Shown here: in pieces, positions 1 through 12,700 of the stretch | How positions within the stretch are numbered: the first letter of the stretch is position 1 | Layout of the letters: the number at the start of each line of letters is the position of its first letter | From: Phoronis ovalis | Lineage: Eukaryota > Phoronida > Phoronidae | Length of the DNA stretch: 31,816 nucleotides | NCBI GenBank assembly: GCA_028565635.1 | Contig: JAOXYB010026068.1 | Coordinates: 1 to 31,816, forward strand | Direction: 5' to 3' | Made by a program: the position numbers and the translations under genes | The notes under the pieces: generated by a model | Told to the model about the DNA's origin: nothing | Seen by the model: only the letters and a program-made list of their open reading frames with translations | Database searches by the model: none

Positions 1-147
1 GTAAGATATTTTTCCATGACTAAGTTATTTTTAAACAATGCGTACACATCAAGACTTGGTTTGTTTGACAAGTCAGAGCACCAGCTTTGCTGGTCCAAAT
101 CATGACACCTCTGTCGAAACTCATTTACAAAAGACAATATATATAAT
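1..147 (-). mobile_element. Possible LINE-type retrotransposon 3'-end remnant
   Basis: The minus strand is open in one frame from about position 147 to the window edge, about 49 codons. It contains phrases such as QQSWCSDL and FKNNLVMEKYL. The pattern (Trp, then a Ser/Asp-rich stretch, then Tyr..Phe-Lys......Glu-Lys-Tyr-Leu) resembles the extreme C-terminus of invertebrate LINE reverse-transcriptase proteins, but this is pattern memory, not a search. It is too short to be sure. It could also be a chance open frame or an exon of an unrelated gene, because a TTTTGTCAG acceptor-like string precedes it on the minus strand. Confidence 0.25.
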
Positions 148-1231
148 CTGACAAAATAGAATTTTTAAAAACATTTTTATAATTTCTATATATATGCTAC
201 ATATAGTCTGTGCATTGAGAGAGACAGCGACAACAAAAATATTGATCAGTACAAAAAAGTTCCTTTACTTGCATAAAAAGTTCTTGACTGCATAGAAATG
301 TATGTAGAGATATTTATAAGCAGTCCATGTCTAAATTCTTAGCATACATGAAGTGTGACAGAGCATAAAGTGATCAAAGGTTAAAAAACACCTGTCTATG
401 TGTTATTTCTACAAGAAAGCATCTAACTGGTATGGTATCTTATTGATACATTTATCTAAATATTCATTTGCTTTATGTATATATTGGTACTTCTTATTGA
501 AAAGTCAAGACTAGGGATTGGGGATCTTTTGATGATAAACAAATACATGCATACCACACAGGTTTCACATACCTAAAACACTAATGCACATGTACTGTAA
601 CTATGCAATCCAGCTGTACATATCTATATAGTTAAGCACTTCACAATTTTCAAAGATAAAAACTTTGCCGTTTTTGACAAAAAAGTACTGGGAAAGAATC
701 CTTCACAAATATTTTTAACACAGGTTACTAAAAAATTATCTGGCTATGCTATTTGATATCTTGATTTTTAGAGTTCTTCAAATTGAACTTATACATGAAT
801 GTTATGACAACTATTTTGGGTATAATTCTTCCAATAAAACATTTAAGTTGCCAAATTAATTACATGACTAACATACTGAAGGTTGTCTATTTTATCAGAT
901 CTTTTTAAAAAGGAAGTGCTCAAAATAGAAATGGTGGAAATATAATTAAAAGTAATAAAGATGGATTATTTGTATTATATAATACTCAAACTGCATTCTT
1001 ATAATGACTGCTAAAAGCCTTCATTACACAGCCAGGTTTCGTGTAAACTACAATATTTCTTAGAATTTCAGTTGCTTATAGATTTTTCATCAGGTATATG
1101 CTTCAACATTATCTGTAACTCAGACTGAGAGTAATGGATATTAATGTAGACTGGGTTATGTGTGGTGCATACCCACTTCACACAAAGAGCAATTATTTAC
1201 AACCTTTATTAATTTCACAAAAGATTGAAAT

Positions 1232-1799
1232 GACATACTATACTTTTTTAAAATAATCTCCCTGGGTGATTATTAAAAGAAAATGCTTCCGGGTTGATTT
1301 GGGGGTGTGTGGTAATTATTAGAGGGGGTGATTATTGGAGAGAGGGCGATAATTGATTTATGTTGTATTCTTGACTTATTTTTTTTCAAAGCCTTTTTGA
1401 TAAAGAAGATTTTAAAGACTTGTAGCTTATCAATAAATTGTTTTTTTGTAATGCAAAAAAAAAATTCGATTAAAAGTATACAAATTTCCAGACGAAAAGC
1501 TTAATAAAGAAAATATGGGGAAATATTACTAATAAATAGTATTGTAATACATTTTTTTAATACCCAACAGCTCTTTTAAGAGCAAACACATCACCCAGAA
1601 AGAGTTAATCAACTACTCACAACAATGACATAGTAAAAAGTAATACACAATAATTCAAAGGTCTTCAAATTACCACCCCAGAGCGATTATTGGAGAGGGG
1701 GCTATTATTAAAAATTTATCTTTGTCCCCAGAAGGGTCAATTATTAGGGGATAGTAACTGTTTTAGAAGGAATGACTATTAGAGGAAATATGGTATGCC
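1232..1799. mobile_element. MITE-like element with degenerate terminal inverted repeats
   Basis: The left end (1232-1262, beginning GACATACTATACTTTTTT) matches the reverse complement of the right end (1769-1799, beginning GGCATACCATATTTCCTCT) over its outer 18 or so bases with about five mismatches. Just inside each end are G-rich phrases built on GATTATTAGAGGGGGTGATTA or GCGATTATTGGAGAGGGGG, which stand out against the AT-rich surroundings. There is no coding capacity, so this looks like an old non-autonomous DNA element. I could not identify a target-site duplication. Confidence 0.42.
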
Positions 1800-2348
1800 T
1801 ATATTATTTAAATATTATTCGAACTCTGGTCTGACCATGCATTTTGATACTCCTGTTGGACTCCGATAACTAGGGGCTATTCAGTAACCTGAGAAAACCA
1901 ACCAGATTAGAAGTGAACCAAAATAAACTATTCTCCAGTGTTATGTAATCTAACAATCTGATTAAATCCATTTGTTAGTATTCTGTACCTTCTCACCTAA
2001 AGTCTGGGCTTTGCCATAATCAATTATTGTTGCTGCAATCCTTGAATTTAACATAGATGAATAAATATATGATTAAACTTTTGACCAATCAGGGAACAGC
2101 TTTTCTATATTATTTGGCTATGTGTGTAATTGACCTATTTCACTAGCTGCCTGTTTTTACATCCTAGTCTGGAATTGAACATTGTTGCTTTTTCACCTAT
2201 TTAATGCAAGTTGCAATCTTAAATACAGTGGCCCGAGTTATAAATGATTTGTAGAACAAGTCGACAATTTAACAACACACTGATTTAGTAAAAAGGTTGG
2301 GTTGTTAATTTATGGGTGTAGTCAATACAATAACTCCTCATTTTCACT

Positions 2349-2451
2349 AAAATAACGTGTTGTAAACTTGCTGTAACAACTCGACAACATAGCATTGGTA
2401 TTTTTAATTGAAATAGCATGTTGTCAACTTGATTTTGCAAGATCACAACTT
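2349..2451. repeat. Two diverged copies of a ~42 bp repeat
   Basis: Copy 1 at about 2349-2390 and copy 2 at about 2411-2451 share the core TAACGTGTTGTAAACTTG / TAGCATGTTGTCAACTTG at a spacing of 61 bases. Related ACAAGTCGACAA text occurs upstream near 2256-2270. This is probably a fragment of a degenerate dispersed repeat inside the SOS intron. No function is visible. Confidence 0.35.
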
Positions 2452-4698
2452 GACTATAGGACCACCATACTTAACAAGTTAAAAAAAAATAATCAAAACA
2501 TACTGAAAATCAGTTATTTTACCTGCACCTACACTTACTGACATCCTGGTTGATTTCTGAGAATTCTGAACCAAATTATGCTATAAATTTCTATGTTAAC
2601 TACCAGTCACAGAATTAAAATAATATCAAAATTGTATTTGGTTTTTGAAACTATAATTAAGTTTTTGTTATTGAAATAGAATTCTGAACCAAGTGTTCTG
2701 TTTATATGATGTCACCATGTTGTGGGATAATAATAATGGAGTATTTTGATGTACATATAAATAACTTAATTCCTGACTGACAGCTGAGGCTGAATTACAA
2801 TTGAATTATACAATGCATAGACTGCATAATCAGACTATTAAGGCAATTAAGTACCTGAAGTTGATGATGAGCAATTACCCTAGAACTGTTCATAACTTTC
2901 CATCAAAATCTATACTGTTTTGTTACAATGCTTTAGAATCACTGGATAGTACCCACAGTCTCACCTTGGATCAATTGATATAGATTTCTATTATTTAATC
3001 ATCATTTTGTTGCCGCAACAACATTACCAGAAGTCCAATCAAATGAAATCCTGTGTGCACACAGGATCTAAATCATCAATCCAATTTCATGGACAGTTCT
3101 ATGGCCAATAAATATCAACTTCAAAACATCAGTTACAGTATGTTATAATCCTATATAGCTACATACTAATTGGACCTTGAATTTGTCTGTTAATCAGCCA
3201 AATGTGACATTAGATTTTTTATCAAAAACCTTCTGGGCATTCAGTACAAATTCAAACACTGCAACCAGGACTAACATGCTTCTTATAATTTTGCACCATA
3301 GTGATGTGAATATTGTAACAGTCCAAAAAGTTGAAACCTTGATTGTTGAATCAGAGTGCTTGACAACAAAATACAGCAAACAATGTTCAATATGGATATT
3401 AATTATATCAAAAACTGACTCAATTTCAACCATATATAACCAATATGGGTAGTATGGGTAGCAAAAATATCCACCAAAATAACACCTATGCTCTACTTTT
3501 CCATGTGTATCACCACAATCTTGTATTAAATAAACCTTTCCTATATTTGGAGACCTGCTTGCTTTGACCTTACCAAATACAGGTCACCAGGGAAGATAAG
3601 ACTTCTTGATAATGCCTCTTTGACCATCCGATTAGCTTGTCCACAGGAGCAATGGATAAACAAATGTTTTCTCATGATAAAAACTACATATTACAAGTAC
3701 AATGCTTTATAAATTAATATTTTTCAGTACACATATACCATTAGACCACACAAAAACGGCAAATACATGTGTACCATACTCAACAGGAAGACAAGACATA
3801 ACATACTAAAAAGTGATCCAGGAATTTTGAAGGGCAATCATTTTCTAAATTTTTACACTTGATCTATTGCTGAAGTTGCTGGATACATGCTCCATTTATA
3901 ATCACTATGCTTATGTCATATAGAGATTCATAAAGAGAGTGTAGTCTGGGGATTGTAATACTGTGATTAGTACTCTAGTATTTTAGCACAAATTTTATAA
4001 AAATAATCAAAGTTATTTAAAAGTTCTCCATACAAAAGTATCCTGTATTGTGATGTAACTGAGTATTAAAGTACTGTACTCACACAGCACTCAAATTAAG
4101 GTCATGTGGTTCCAACCTTGTTCATCTCACAAGGCATACACTTTGTATCATGATCGTCAACTACTTAAAATGTCTGCTGTACCATCAATTTCATGATAAA
4201 GGTGTACATGATTAAACACAAATGAATAGTTTCTCTTAAGTTTCTTGTACGGATAGTACGGAAACATAATTTCAGACAAATTATTGTTATGTACATGTAT
4301 GTGTCAACACCTTATTCTATAAGCACCAATACATAACATAAGCTGTAGTATAAAATTTAGCTTTAGTTTAGCATTATAGTATCAAATCACCTATTTATCT
4401 CATACAGCTGGTGATCGAAGTCAACTATTATTTATTATCTAATGAATACCTTTACTCTGTTCAGACAGCAAATGCTTGACAACAATGTAATAAAATGCAA
4501 AAATAAACTATTATTTTCATGCCATGTGTCGTTCGTAAAACATGTTAGATACCTAATTAGTGATGAGTAATAACCTAAATATGATTTAAATACCAACGCA
4601 TGTAGGAAGTTTGCACAACTTTTTTTAAATTAAAGTGTACAACATACAATTTAAGATTTAAACCACGCACGGACCGATACAGTAGTAGCTGTTTTTAC

Positions 4699-4803
4699 CT
4701 GATGTAAGGCATCAATAAAGATCCCTTTCCATTTCTGAGCGTTTTCTTCTGACTCAAAGTCGTACATTCCGTGGTCTTGAGATTGACTTGGTGGCGAAAA
4801 CAT
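4699..4803 (-). CDS. SOS: Son of sevenless (SOS) Ras GEF, first coding exon
   Basis: The exon encodes 35 residues from ATG (4803-4801, preceded in frame by a TAA) to CAG, followed by the donor GTAAAAAC. It ends in phase 0. The string YDFESEENAQKWKGIFIDAL closely follows the N-terminus of animal SOS proteins, which have Tyr-[DE]-Phe-x-Ser-Glu-Glu-Asn-Ala-x-Lys-Trp before the histone-fold domain. SOS is a cytosolic exchange factor. It is recruited by Grb2/Drk to activated receptor tyrosine kinases, where it loads GTP onto Ras. Only the start lies here; the histone-fold, DH-PH, REM, CDC25 and proline-rich parts must lie beyond the left edge, after an intron longer than 4.7 kb. The exon has a slightly longer leader (about 13 residues before Tyr) than the vertebrate proteins I recall. 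The gene faces away from the nucleotidyltransferase gene and shares its promoter region. Confidence 0.85.
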
Positions 4804-5076
4804 GACCAGGAATGGAGAATAGTTTTAAGATGACAGAACATTAACAGAATACAGTCCTTGATGGCAGCATTTTCGAACCCGTTAGATAACTTATTAATTA
4901 TACAAATAACCCATACAGTATCTATAGTTAATAAGTTGCATACTAGTCCGATCACATGCTAATTATCCACCACAGATGCACTAATATTAATAAAGCAATT
5001 AAGTTAATGATTTGTAACCAATTTTTGCTTCCGTGATCCAAATACCGGAATCAACTAATACGCATGCGCAATGTAA
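4804..5076. promoter_or_regulatory. Divergent promoter region between SOS and the nucleotidyltransferase gene
   Basis: The SOS start codon (4803, minus) and the earliest candidate start of the plus-strand gene (ATG 5077) are less than 300 bases apart, head to head. Between them lies CGCATGCGCA at 5061-5070, a palindromic core matching the NRF1 consensus, and TACCGGAATC at 5043-5052, resembling an ETS/GABP site. CpG dinucleotides are denser here and to about 5300 than in the flanking introns. NRF1 plus ETS sites in a TATA-less CpG-rich region are typical of bidirectional housekeeping promoters. Which transcript uses which site is inference. Confidence 0.6.
5061..5070. promoter_or_regulatory. 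NRF1-type binding site
   Basis: The ten bases CGCATGCGCA form the GCATGC-centred palindrome typical of NRF1 (Ewg in flies) sites. The position is 258 bases upstream of the SOS start codon and a few bases before the first candidate ATG of the plus-strand gene. Binding is inferred from the motif only. Confidence 0.55.
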
Positions 5077-5492
5077 ATGAAGACAGCTACTGTTTCAAAA
5101 GTGAAGATAGTACCTAACATGTTTGTAAAACCAATTTGGACTTCAGCATCTTTTGCCGGATCGCAGTTTACTCAGTTGTTTAGTTTTGGGTTTGTTATTT
5201 GATGGGAGTAAAATCATTATTAGCAAGAGAAAATGTCTTGCTTGGCGCTTGGACGAAATATCTTGAGCTCGTCGGACTCTGAAAGACTCAAAGAGTCTCA
5301 TCGATGTGATTGTGAAATCATTCATAATCATAAATTCATATACGAAATACCTCTTAATTGTTTCTAAGTGCTATTAATAACTCTAAGGATATCCTGCTAG
5401 TAACTAAAATTTTCTCTTTTATATCTTATTCTACTGTTTATAATTATTAACACATCGAAACAAAAAAAAATCCATGCACGTTGTACTTGTAG

Positions 5493-6754
5493 ATTTCAAC
5501 TGTGTATGGTCTAGGAGCAAGAGCCAAGATCCTCCAAAGAATCCAAGACGCTATGGAAGATCATGATGAAATTGTAGATGTGATTACATTAGCTACCAAT
5601 GCTGTGCAAGCCCAAGAGAGATTGTTGCTTGCTCTTAAAACACAGAAAGTTGAAACAGCACAAAAGCATGTAAATTTGGAAGGTAATTTGGTCGAGTAAT
5701 TGTGTGGTTTTATTTTGATTTACAAAAAATGTGATGACAATCTCCGTCACGTCCGCATCCCGGGAGGTACTTGATAGAAAAGTTGGTACGAGTGTGCAAC
5801 CCTGGGTAAAAAACCCTGACCCAGTGGTAAATAAAGATCACCAAAATATACCCTGTCGTAAATGAAAAATATATCCTGTTGTATAATAACTCGCTATAAT
5901 ATAATAGATATATATGCCCTGTGTAAAATTTGCTTGTAAGTTATATACCCTGTGGTAAATAAACATGGAAAAATTTGTAAACCTAAATTTTTCGTACCTG
6001 TCGTAAATGCATGTTCCAAGAAATACACCCTGTGGTAAACGAATATTTTTGAAAATATACCCTGTGGTCACGGTAAATATGGGTTTGAGAAAAGTGAAAA
6101 ACATACCCTGTGGTAAATGTGGAGCTGAAAAAAGGTCCCTATTGGGCGGCACAAATATATATATATAGTGACTGTTAATGACATTACCCCGGGCACGAGT
6201 CAAAGGGATGTTGTTTTTTCAACCATGCAGGCACGAAACATGCATTCCACACTAAGGGTATATGTTTGGCAAAATATTGGCTAAAGGGGTGTTTTACGAG
6301 GAATGAAAATCTTCCAAAGGGCATGTTTTCACTATTCAGATGCGAAAATCAGGGTGGCTGAACCTGCACGGCTACGTGTTTACTTGTCTGATTTTTACTG
6401 AGTGAGGTCTGCTAAAAGGTCACTTTTTCAGCCTGCAGGGATGCTTTTTTTAGGGGCTTTTTTTAGCACCTAGCTATGTTCGAGCATGTGCAACCGTCCT
6501 TTACAAAAGTGAACCCTCCCTGTATGATCCTTTAAGTACATATTTTACAGTTAAAAAGCAAACCACTTCATTGCTAGAGAATGCAAGAACAGTAAAAGGA
6601 ATGCTGGAAGGCACATGCATAAAATGGACGGCATTTGATTTTCCTCCCGAAAACTTGATGTATTTAAAGCAGTTATCTCTTATGCATGTTCCTGGTTCAT
6701 TCGATGAGATAATGAGGGCTGAGTTTGAGAACTTGATCAATGGTTGCTTTCAAG
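5493..6754 (+). CDS. Nucleotidyltransferase gene, N-terminal exons
   Basis: Exon 5493-5682 follows the acceptor TTGTAG, is open throughout and ends at AAG|GTAATT. Exon 6551-6754 follows TTTTACAG and ends CAAG|GTAAAT. Both donors are phase 1 and join cleanly. The roughly 131 residues are mainly amphipathic helix (for example MEDHDEIVDVITLATNAVQA) and then a stretch with WTAFDFPPENLMYLKQLSLM. No known domain is recognised; it may be an oligomerisation or partner-binding segment specific to the animal protein. The intron between these exons is largely filled by a dispersed repeat (5755-6475). Confidence 0.65.
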
Positions 6755-9700
6755 GTAAATTGTAAAGAAGTATAAAATACCGGTGTCCCACCTGTAGTTA
6801 ACATATCTAATGGACATTGCAATGTTAAGTAATTTTTATTTTTGAAATATAAACTTAAATATATCATACTAGGTATATCAAAAAACCATGTAATAGTCTA
6901 ATATACAAGACATGTATTTGGCTACTCAGAGGACATGATAGAAAATACGTCACTTTTGACTCTGTCTTACTATATGCACATGGAGAAATTTTCTTGAATA
7001 ATCAAGTTGTCTGTAATTGTTCTTAGGAGACAGCCAAAAATGTTTATTTTACAGAAATGGATGATGAGTACAAGCTTAAAATATTTGGGAAAAATGAGAG
7101 ATGAGATAATTATGCAATTTTTATATTTTGCAGGGAAATGTCAAAGGTTGCTGTTTTCTGCTATATGTACCTGTCCATGGTACAGGGCAAGCCAGTATGA
7201 AAGAGGACAGCAGGCCAAACATAATATAATATTCATAGTTTTTGTTTCGAAGACTGATGAATACTTTTGTCCAGTTGATCTTCACAAGAAGGAAGAGAAT
7301 AGTGTAGTTGATTTGGTAAGTTTCAACTAAAAAGTGAATTTCGTCTAACAGATGTATCCTATAACAGTTCTAGATTATCAGGTGCAAGTAAAGTGCTTAG
7401 ACTAACAATTTTTGTATCCAAGAAAGATATATTTTAACACATAGATACTGTAATTTATTTGCCAGTTAAAGATGTACTTGTTACAAAATTAAAGCTACAG
7501 TAAACTGACAATATAAATGAAGTATAGTGACAGTGAAGTTAAATGAAGTTCGTGAATATTTCTTACTTACTATAACCCATGCATTGAGAATCAAAATGTA
7601 TTAATATGAAACTTGTGAACTCGAAGTGAGCTTTTTAGCTGTTATATCTAAAATCAGGTGTTCATGCTTAACGTTTCTGTCTGTTAACGACATCTCGTGT
7701 TAAGAATCATGATTTATGAGTGCTGTTGTTGCTGCAAACGATGATATATGTCAGATAATTATGGTTTTGGCTGCTGAGATTGTTGATTCCCAGAAAATTA
7801 GTACTCATTTTGTTCTTTTATTTTCTGTTAGTGACTGAAAAAGCATAGAAGCAATTTGAAAATTTTCTTTAGACAAACTGTGCAAATTTGAAAACTTGTT
7901 TTTGCAATATAATGTTTAATTCTAAAATGTCTGCTAGCACCAAAATATGATTATTTATCTGACTAGTTTTCGGATGAAATAGTTATGGTTGTTTTGGTTT
8001 CAGGGATGGTTATATGCTGTTGAAATATCACATTTTGCTCGTTATCTTGCTAAGGGTAAGACTAGATTTGTGGAAGCAGTATTTCTCCCAGAATGTGCAG
8101 TTATTTACCAATCTCAAGACTGGCAAATGCTACTGAACCAGTTAGACAATAATAAAATCATAGGTATGTATACAGACCTCTCAGGTGCTTTGGTTTCCAG
8201 AAACTGTTTCCAGTAGGACCGCAAGCAATTCAGTCACAAAACAATAACTATCCTTCCCTTTTGTATTTTGCATTATAGACACTTACTTTCATGTACATCT
8301 AGATTATTTTTTATTCATTTTAGTTTTCAACAGAATCTGTAATCAGATTTATTCCTAAAAGATTGTTTTTTATATTTATACGCATTTCCCTATATAAAGT
8401 CAAAAATTACAAATTGGTAGAAACTGCTTGTCAGCTTCGTTTGATTTACTTACCTGGGAGGTACTTTGTTATCATTTTCTGGTAACCTGCCACCTGGCCC
8501 CAAAATTCTGGGTAGCACTAAAAATATGCCCATATTTATACCAAAACCACAGTAAAATCCGGTCAACCCCTATAGTAGAGTAGTAGTCAACCTGGAGTAG
8601 ATAGATTTGTATTAAGATTATTTTTACAAGCGATCGCAGAAAATGATATTAAAATTTCGAACCGTGATTGAAGATTATCTTTATCATCTGCATTGACCAC
8701 AAAATAATAACCCGAGTTGATATCTAAAACATGAAAGACTACCCATAATCAGATTGGAGGAAATTGTATCCCATATTTATACCGGGAAGAATGAAATTGG
8801 GACTGTTCTGTGTGGCAAACCCCCAGAAGGGATTACATAGAGACCCCCGGGCACATACACAGTGGAGTGACTAAATTGAGTAACTTAACACCTAATTAAC
8901 CAATTTTCATGTCACTTAAATACAAAGTAACAAAGGAATTAATTATTAAAGATGAATCATGATTCACAATAAGCTATGTAACGGAAATCGAAGATTCAGT
9001 AAATGATTCCACATTTTTTAACTTTCATAATTTTTAGCATTATTTTTGGTATGACAGGATTTTTTTAATGCCAAAACTAACACAAATCTTTTAGATTATT
9101 TTTTTGGTTTTTCCTAAAATTTGTACAGATTTGCTAATGTTATTGCTGTCATTGACATAGTTTGGAATTTGTAGTATCATAGTTAAAATTTATTAACATT
9201 AGAGCTTGTACCCAGTTGAAATATTTGGAGAATTTCTGTAGATATATTTTTGCAGGTTTGCGAGGTTTTTTAGAAGAATGTCGAGGTCAGGCTGTTGGTA
9301 GAATTGGCAAGAAAAATAAGAAAGGATATTTTAAATTGAAAGGTTCAGCCACACTATATGATTTTTGTGGATCATGCAGGTACAATTTCAAGAATGTACA
9401 GTATTGTATGAATGTTATGTCTCTACTATTAAAAAGTACTTTCAAGGGAAACCTGAACATTATTATATTTGCAAGGGAAATGGGTTAGGAAAAATTTGAA
9501 TTATACATGAGTTAATTTTATTATGGAGGCCAATTAGAGAAGAGGTGCCAAACCATGTTCAGGTCTCCCCCTAGTTATAGTTTGTAATGGTAAAGTTAAA
9601 GTCTTGAGATACATTGAGGTGTACATATCTTTAAACCTATGTCTTTGTAATAAAAAATGAAGAGATAGACAGTACATAAAAGTATTTTAATAATTGAAGG

Positions 9701-12700
9701 TAATACTCTATTATGTACAATTCATGGGGCTAAAGAAATATAATTTGGACTTGTTTTTACTTATTTTCCTAACCTATTCTACTTGTTATATCACAAATTA
9801 AATATTTTAAAATAGTACCAGGTTTTGTAATACTTATAATTTTGTCCATGCCTACTTATAGTATCCCTTCTTATTTGTGGATTCCTGCAAAGACTAACTG
9901 CAGTTCCACTGAAAAATTACTTGGAAGAAAGTAAGCTTTCATAGAAAATTGATCTCTGTTTGACTTCTTTGTATTTAATCAACTTTTGGCTGATAAAAGG
10001 TCAACTTCATATCACATTATTACTTTCATTTGAATAACAAATCATATTCAGTCAGTGTTAATAAATGTTATGCCTTTGTATATTTCAGATTGCTACAGCA
10101 TGCTGTGCACTCTCTGCACCACGAAAAATTAAACCTGCTGTCTACAGACAAAGCTAGTCACCCATTGGCTGAAGAAACTGTGAAAATAATCACAGCTTTA
10201 TACAAAGAGGATCGCAATTATACCAAAGACCATCTTTTTGATATAATACTTCGTTGGAAACGTATGATTGATGAAAAAATGGTGGATACAAAATTTACGC
10301 AACCACCTGTTATTGAACATGTGGTTGGTTCATGGCTGATGCACGTTTACTTGGAAGGGAGGATTTTAAGAAATCCACAGGGTAAAACTATGACTTTCAT
10401 TAATATGCCTTCAGTTGTAATTTTGTGTTTTCCATTTACGTGTAAAATTTAATTTCACTTTGTGAAATTCTTGAAACATTTGTGTGTGGTTATTGATTGA
10501 ATATTTTTTGTAAAGAATAAATACATATCTTGTATATTGTGTGTGTGTATGTTCATCCGTCCATAGCAAATTTACAAATGAACAAAATTACCTAATTGTT
10601 ATATAATACAAACCATTTGGAATGTTCCTGAATATTTCAAATAGCTGAACATTTGACCTTTACCTGTCCTTTTGACCTCAACATCATAATACTAGGCACT
10701 AATGCTCTTCTAGTGTTTATGCTACTGCTTTGTTGGCTGTAATTTTAAATTCTTTAGATTTTTTTTATGTCTCAATTCCAGCCATTGATGAGAAGAAGCG
10801 TACTCTTCTTATATCTTATATGAACAAAATTGGCGGAAGTGTTGCAAAATTGGACCCAACGCAAATCCTAATGATTGCACAAGCTGGAAGTCATTTGTAT
10901 AATTTAGCTACTCCTCAGAGTGATCAAGATTTTGTTGTAGTTTATGCAGAAAAACCAGAGGTTAGAAGATATTATAACCTCCACATGCATAGTAAATAAT
11001 GTATATATTTATTATTAAATACTGGCCATGCACTGTTTTCGTGTATACTAATTTACATAATTGGCCATGGCAGATTTAGAGTTGGATCACATGTAGTAGA
11101 AGACTACAATGTATTTATTAAGTCACTTTTTTCCGGACTACAGGAGTTTCTCATTTGACAAGATATCTCCTGGTTTTGAGATCATTACTCATTTGTTGAA
11201 GAATAAACATATCTGAAATTTCAGAATTCCCCTTTTTCAAAGCCAACATGCAACCTTTTCTATCATCACAACAGGTTTTTAAAATAGATATGTTTCCATC
11301 TGCATCATATAAATAATTTTGAAATGCAATTTCAAGCTTTGATAAAATTCATTAAATTTCTATTTCATTAGAATGCTAATAAAGTGTCTTTATGACATGT
11401 GTTTTGTTATTGTGTTTTTGCTGTTGCAGAATGTATATTCATCTTGTGGTAGATTGAAAGAATGTACAGAGAGCAGAGGACCAGAGAAAGAATTTGAATA
11501 TGGTGCTTATGAAGTGCGTCTATTTTGTGAGATGCTTTGGAAAGGAAGTGTGGTAATTTTGGAGGTATTTGTAATTGAGTATTTCCTGGTGTATAAAATG
11601 TGGTTGAACATGTGTACCCAAATTAAATAATTTATTATACCCAGAATATTTGGAAGCTGAAATGTGAATCTGTAAACTTGAATTAATCACCAGATTTTAT
11701 GAAATTTAGAAAGTTACAGTAAATACACCATTGTACCCGCTAGACATACAATACAATATAACACAGTTCATAAAATTTTATTTGTATTTTGGATAATATA
11801 CATAATCAGTTCCCTTTGTGAACAAGAATAAAAACGTTTCAAGCAATTGTTAATATTTTGAAACAAAAATAGGCAAAATAACATTTCCACAATATACCAT
11901 ATGAAAATTGAGAATTTGAACTTTTACATATTTTTTACACACATCCTCCACATGATTTTGGACAATGCAGTTTCATCCATGCTGCCCATTGTGCAAGCTT
12001 ACAATAGCCTCTTGCAATATACTGTTGACACAGTGCTTCAAACCCAGGCTTATCATTACAAGGAGAATCATTTATATTGTTAGAAACTCCAGTATTTGAT
12101 TTGCATAATCCACAAGCTTTTGGACAATTCTTCTGTAATAGTAGATTATCTGTACAATCCCCCACTCCTATTGATTGGCATGTGGAGTTTTCATTCACAC
12201 AAGGCTGAGCAGAAGCTGTAGTTGGTTTTACCATTGTTGATGTGAGTAGACTGGTGAGTAATGATGTTGAAGACTGAGTACATGCTCCACAAGCTTTTGG
12301 ACACATATCTTTAACCCAATCATCACTTCCACAGTCTCCCGGGCCAAAAGACTTGCATACTTTATGTAGGTCAGTGCAATTTGTTTCTGGTTGCATAGTC
12401 GCCTGTTCACTAGTAATGGTACTTGTTTTGGTGATACTTGTAGTGGGAGAGGGAGATGTAGTTGTAGTTGTTTGTGATGCTTGGGTGCATAGATTGCAGG
12501 CTAAGGGACATAGAGATTGCATTAGAGCATCATCTTTACAGTCACCAGTTCCTAAAGATTTGCAAATTGTGTGATTATCTACACAAGGTGCGACTGTAGT
12601 TCTTGATTCAGTAGTAGTAGTAGCAGCTGTGGTTGTAGTTGGTGTTTTAGTTTTTGTCAGCTCTTCAGCTGCACCTGATGTACCTGGTGGTGTACATATA

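Larger units (their letters stand above)
1..4698 (-). other. Long first intron of the SOS gene, no other gene seen
   Basis: This 4.7 kb follows the splice donor of the SOS first exon on the minus strand. I looked for the next SOS exon (the histone-fold region starting near a Val-Gln-x-Gln-Val-His-Pro-like phrase) and did not find it, so it probably lies beyond the window. The short open frames here are AT-rich, have no recognisable domain and are most likely chance. What can be seen is a MITE-like element at 1232-1799, a two-copy 42 bp repeat near 2349-2451 and the possible LINE remnant at the left edge. Confidence 0.6.

Noticed and set aside
4695-4955. 86-codon minus-strand open frame starting at 4955 in a different frame over SOS exon 1.
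   Set aside because: The SOS match is in another frame starting at 4803; the longer frame has no recognisable content.
5143-5331. 62-codon minus-strand ORF and a 45-codon plus-strand ORF (ATG 5233) near the divergent promoter.
   Set aside because: The plus-strand ORF has no donor in phase with the 5493 acceptor and stops before it; the minus-strand one has no family likeness. Both lie in probable 5' UTR or intron.
5838-6203. 121-codon minus-strand open frame with repeated LPQGVF / TGYIF phrases.
   Set aside because: It is the reverse reading of the ATACCCTGTGGTAAATG repeat units; there is no codon-phased spacing, no splice context and no domain.
9862-9930. 69-base open cassette with TTATAG acceptor and AAA|GTAAGC donor, in phase with both neighbours (would add 23 residues).
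   Set aside because: Joining 9379 directly to 10089 also keeps the frame and gives RLLQHAVHSLHHEK, which aligns with KLFYQIFHKLYSLDY of domain 2. The cassette would insert an unrelated, Pro/Ser-rich piece into a helix. It could still be a rare alternative exon.
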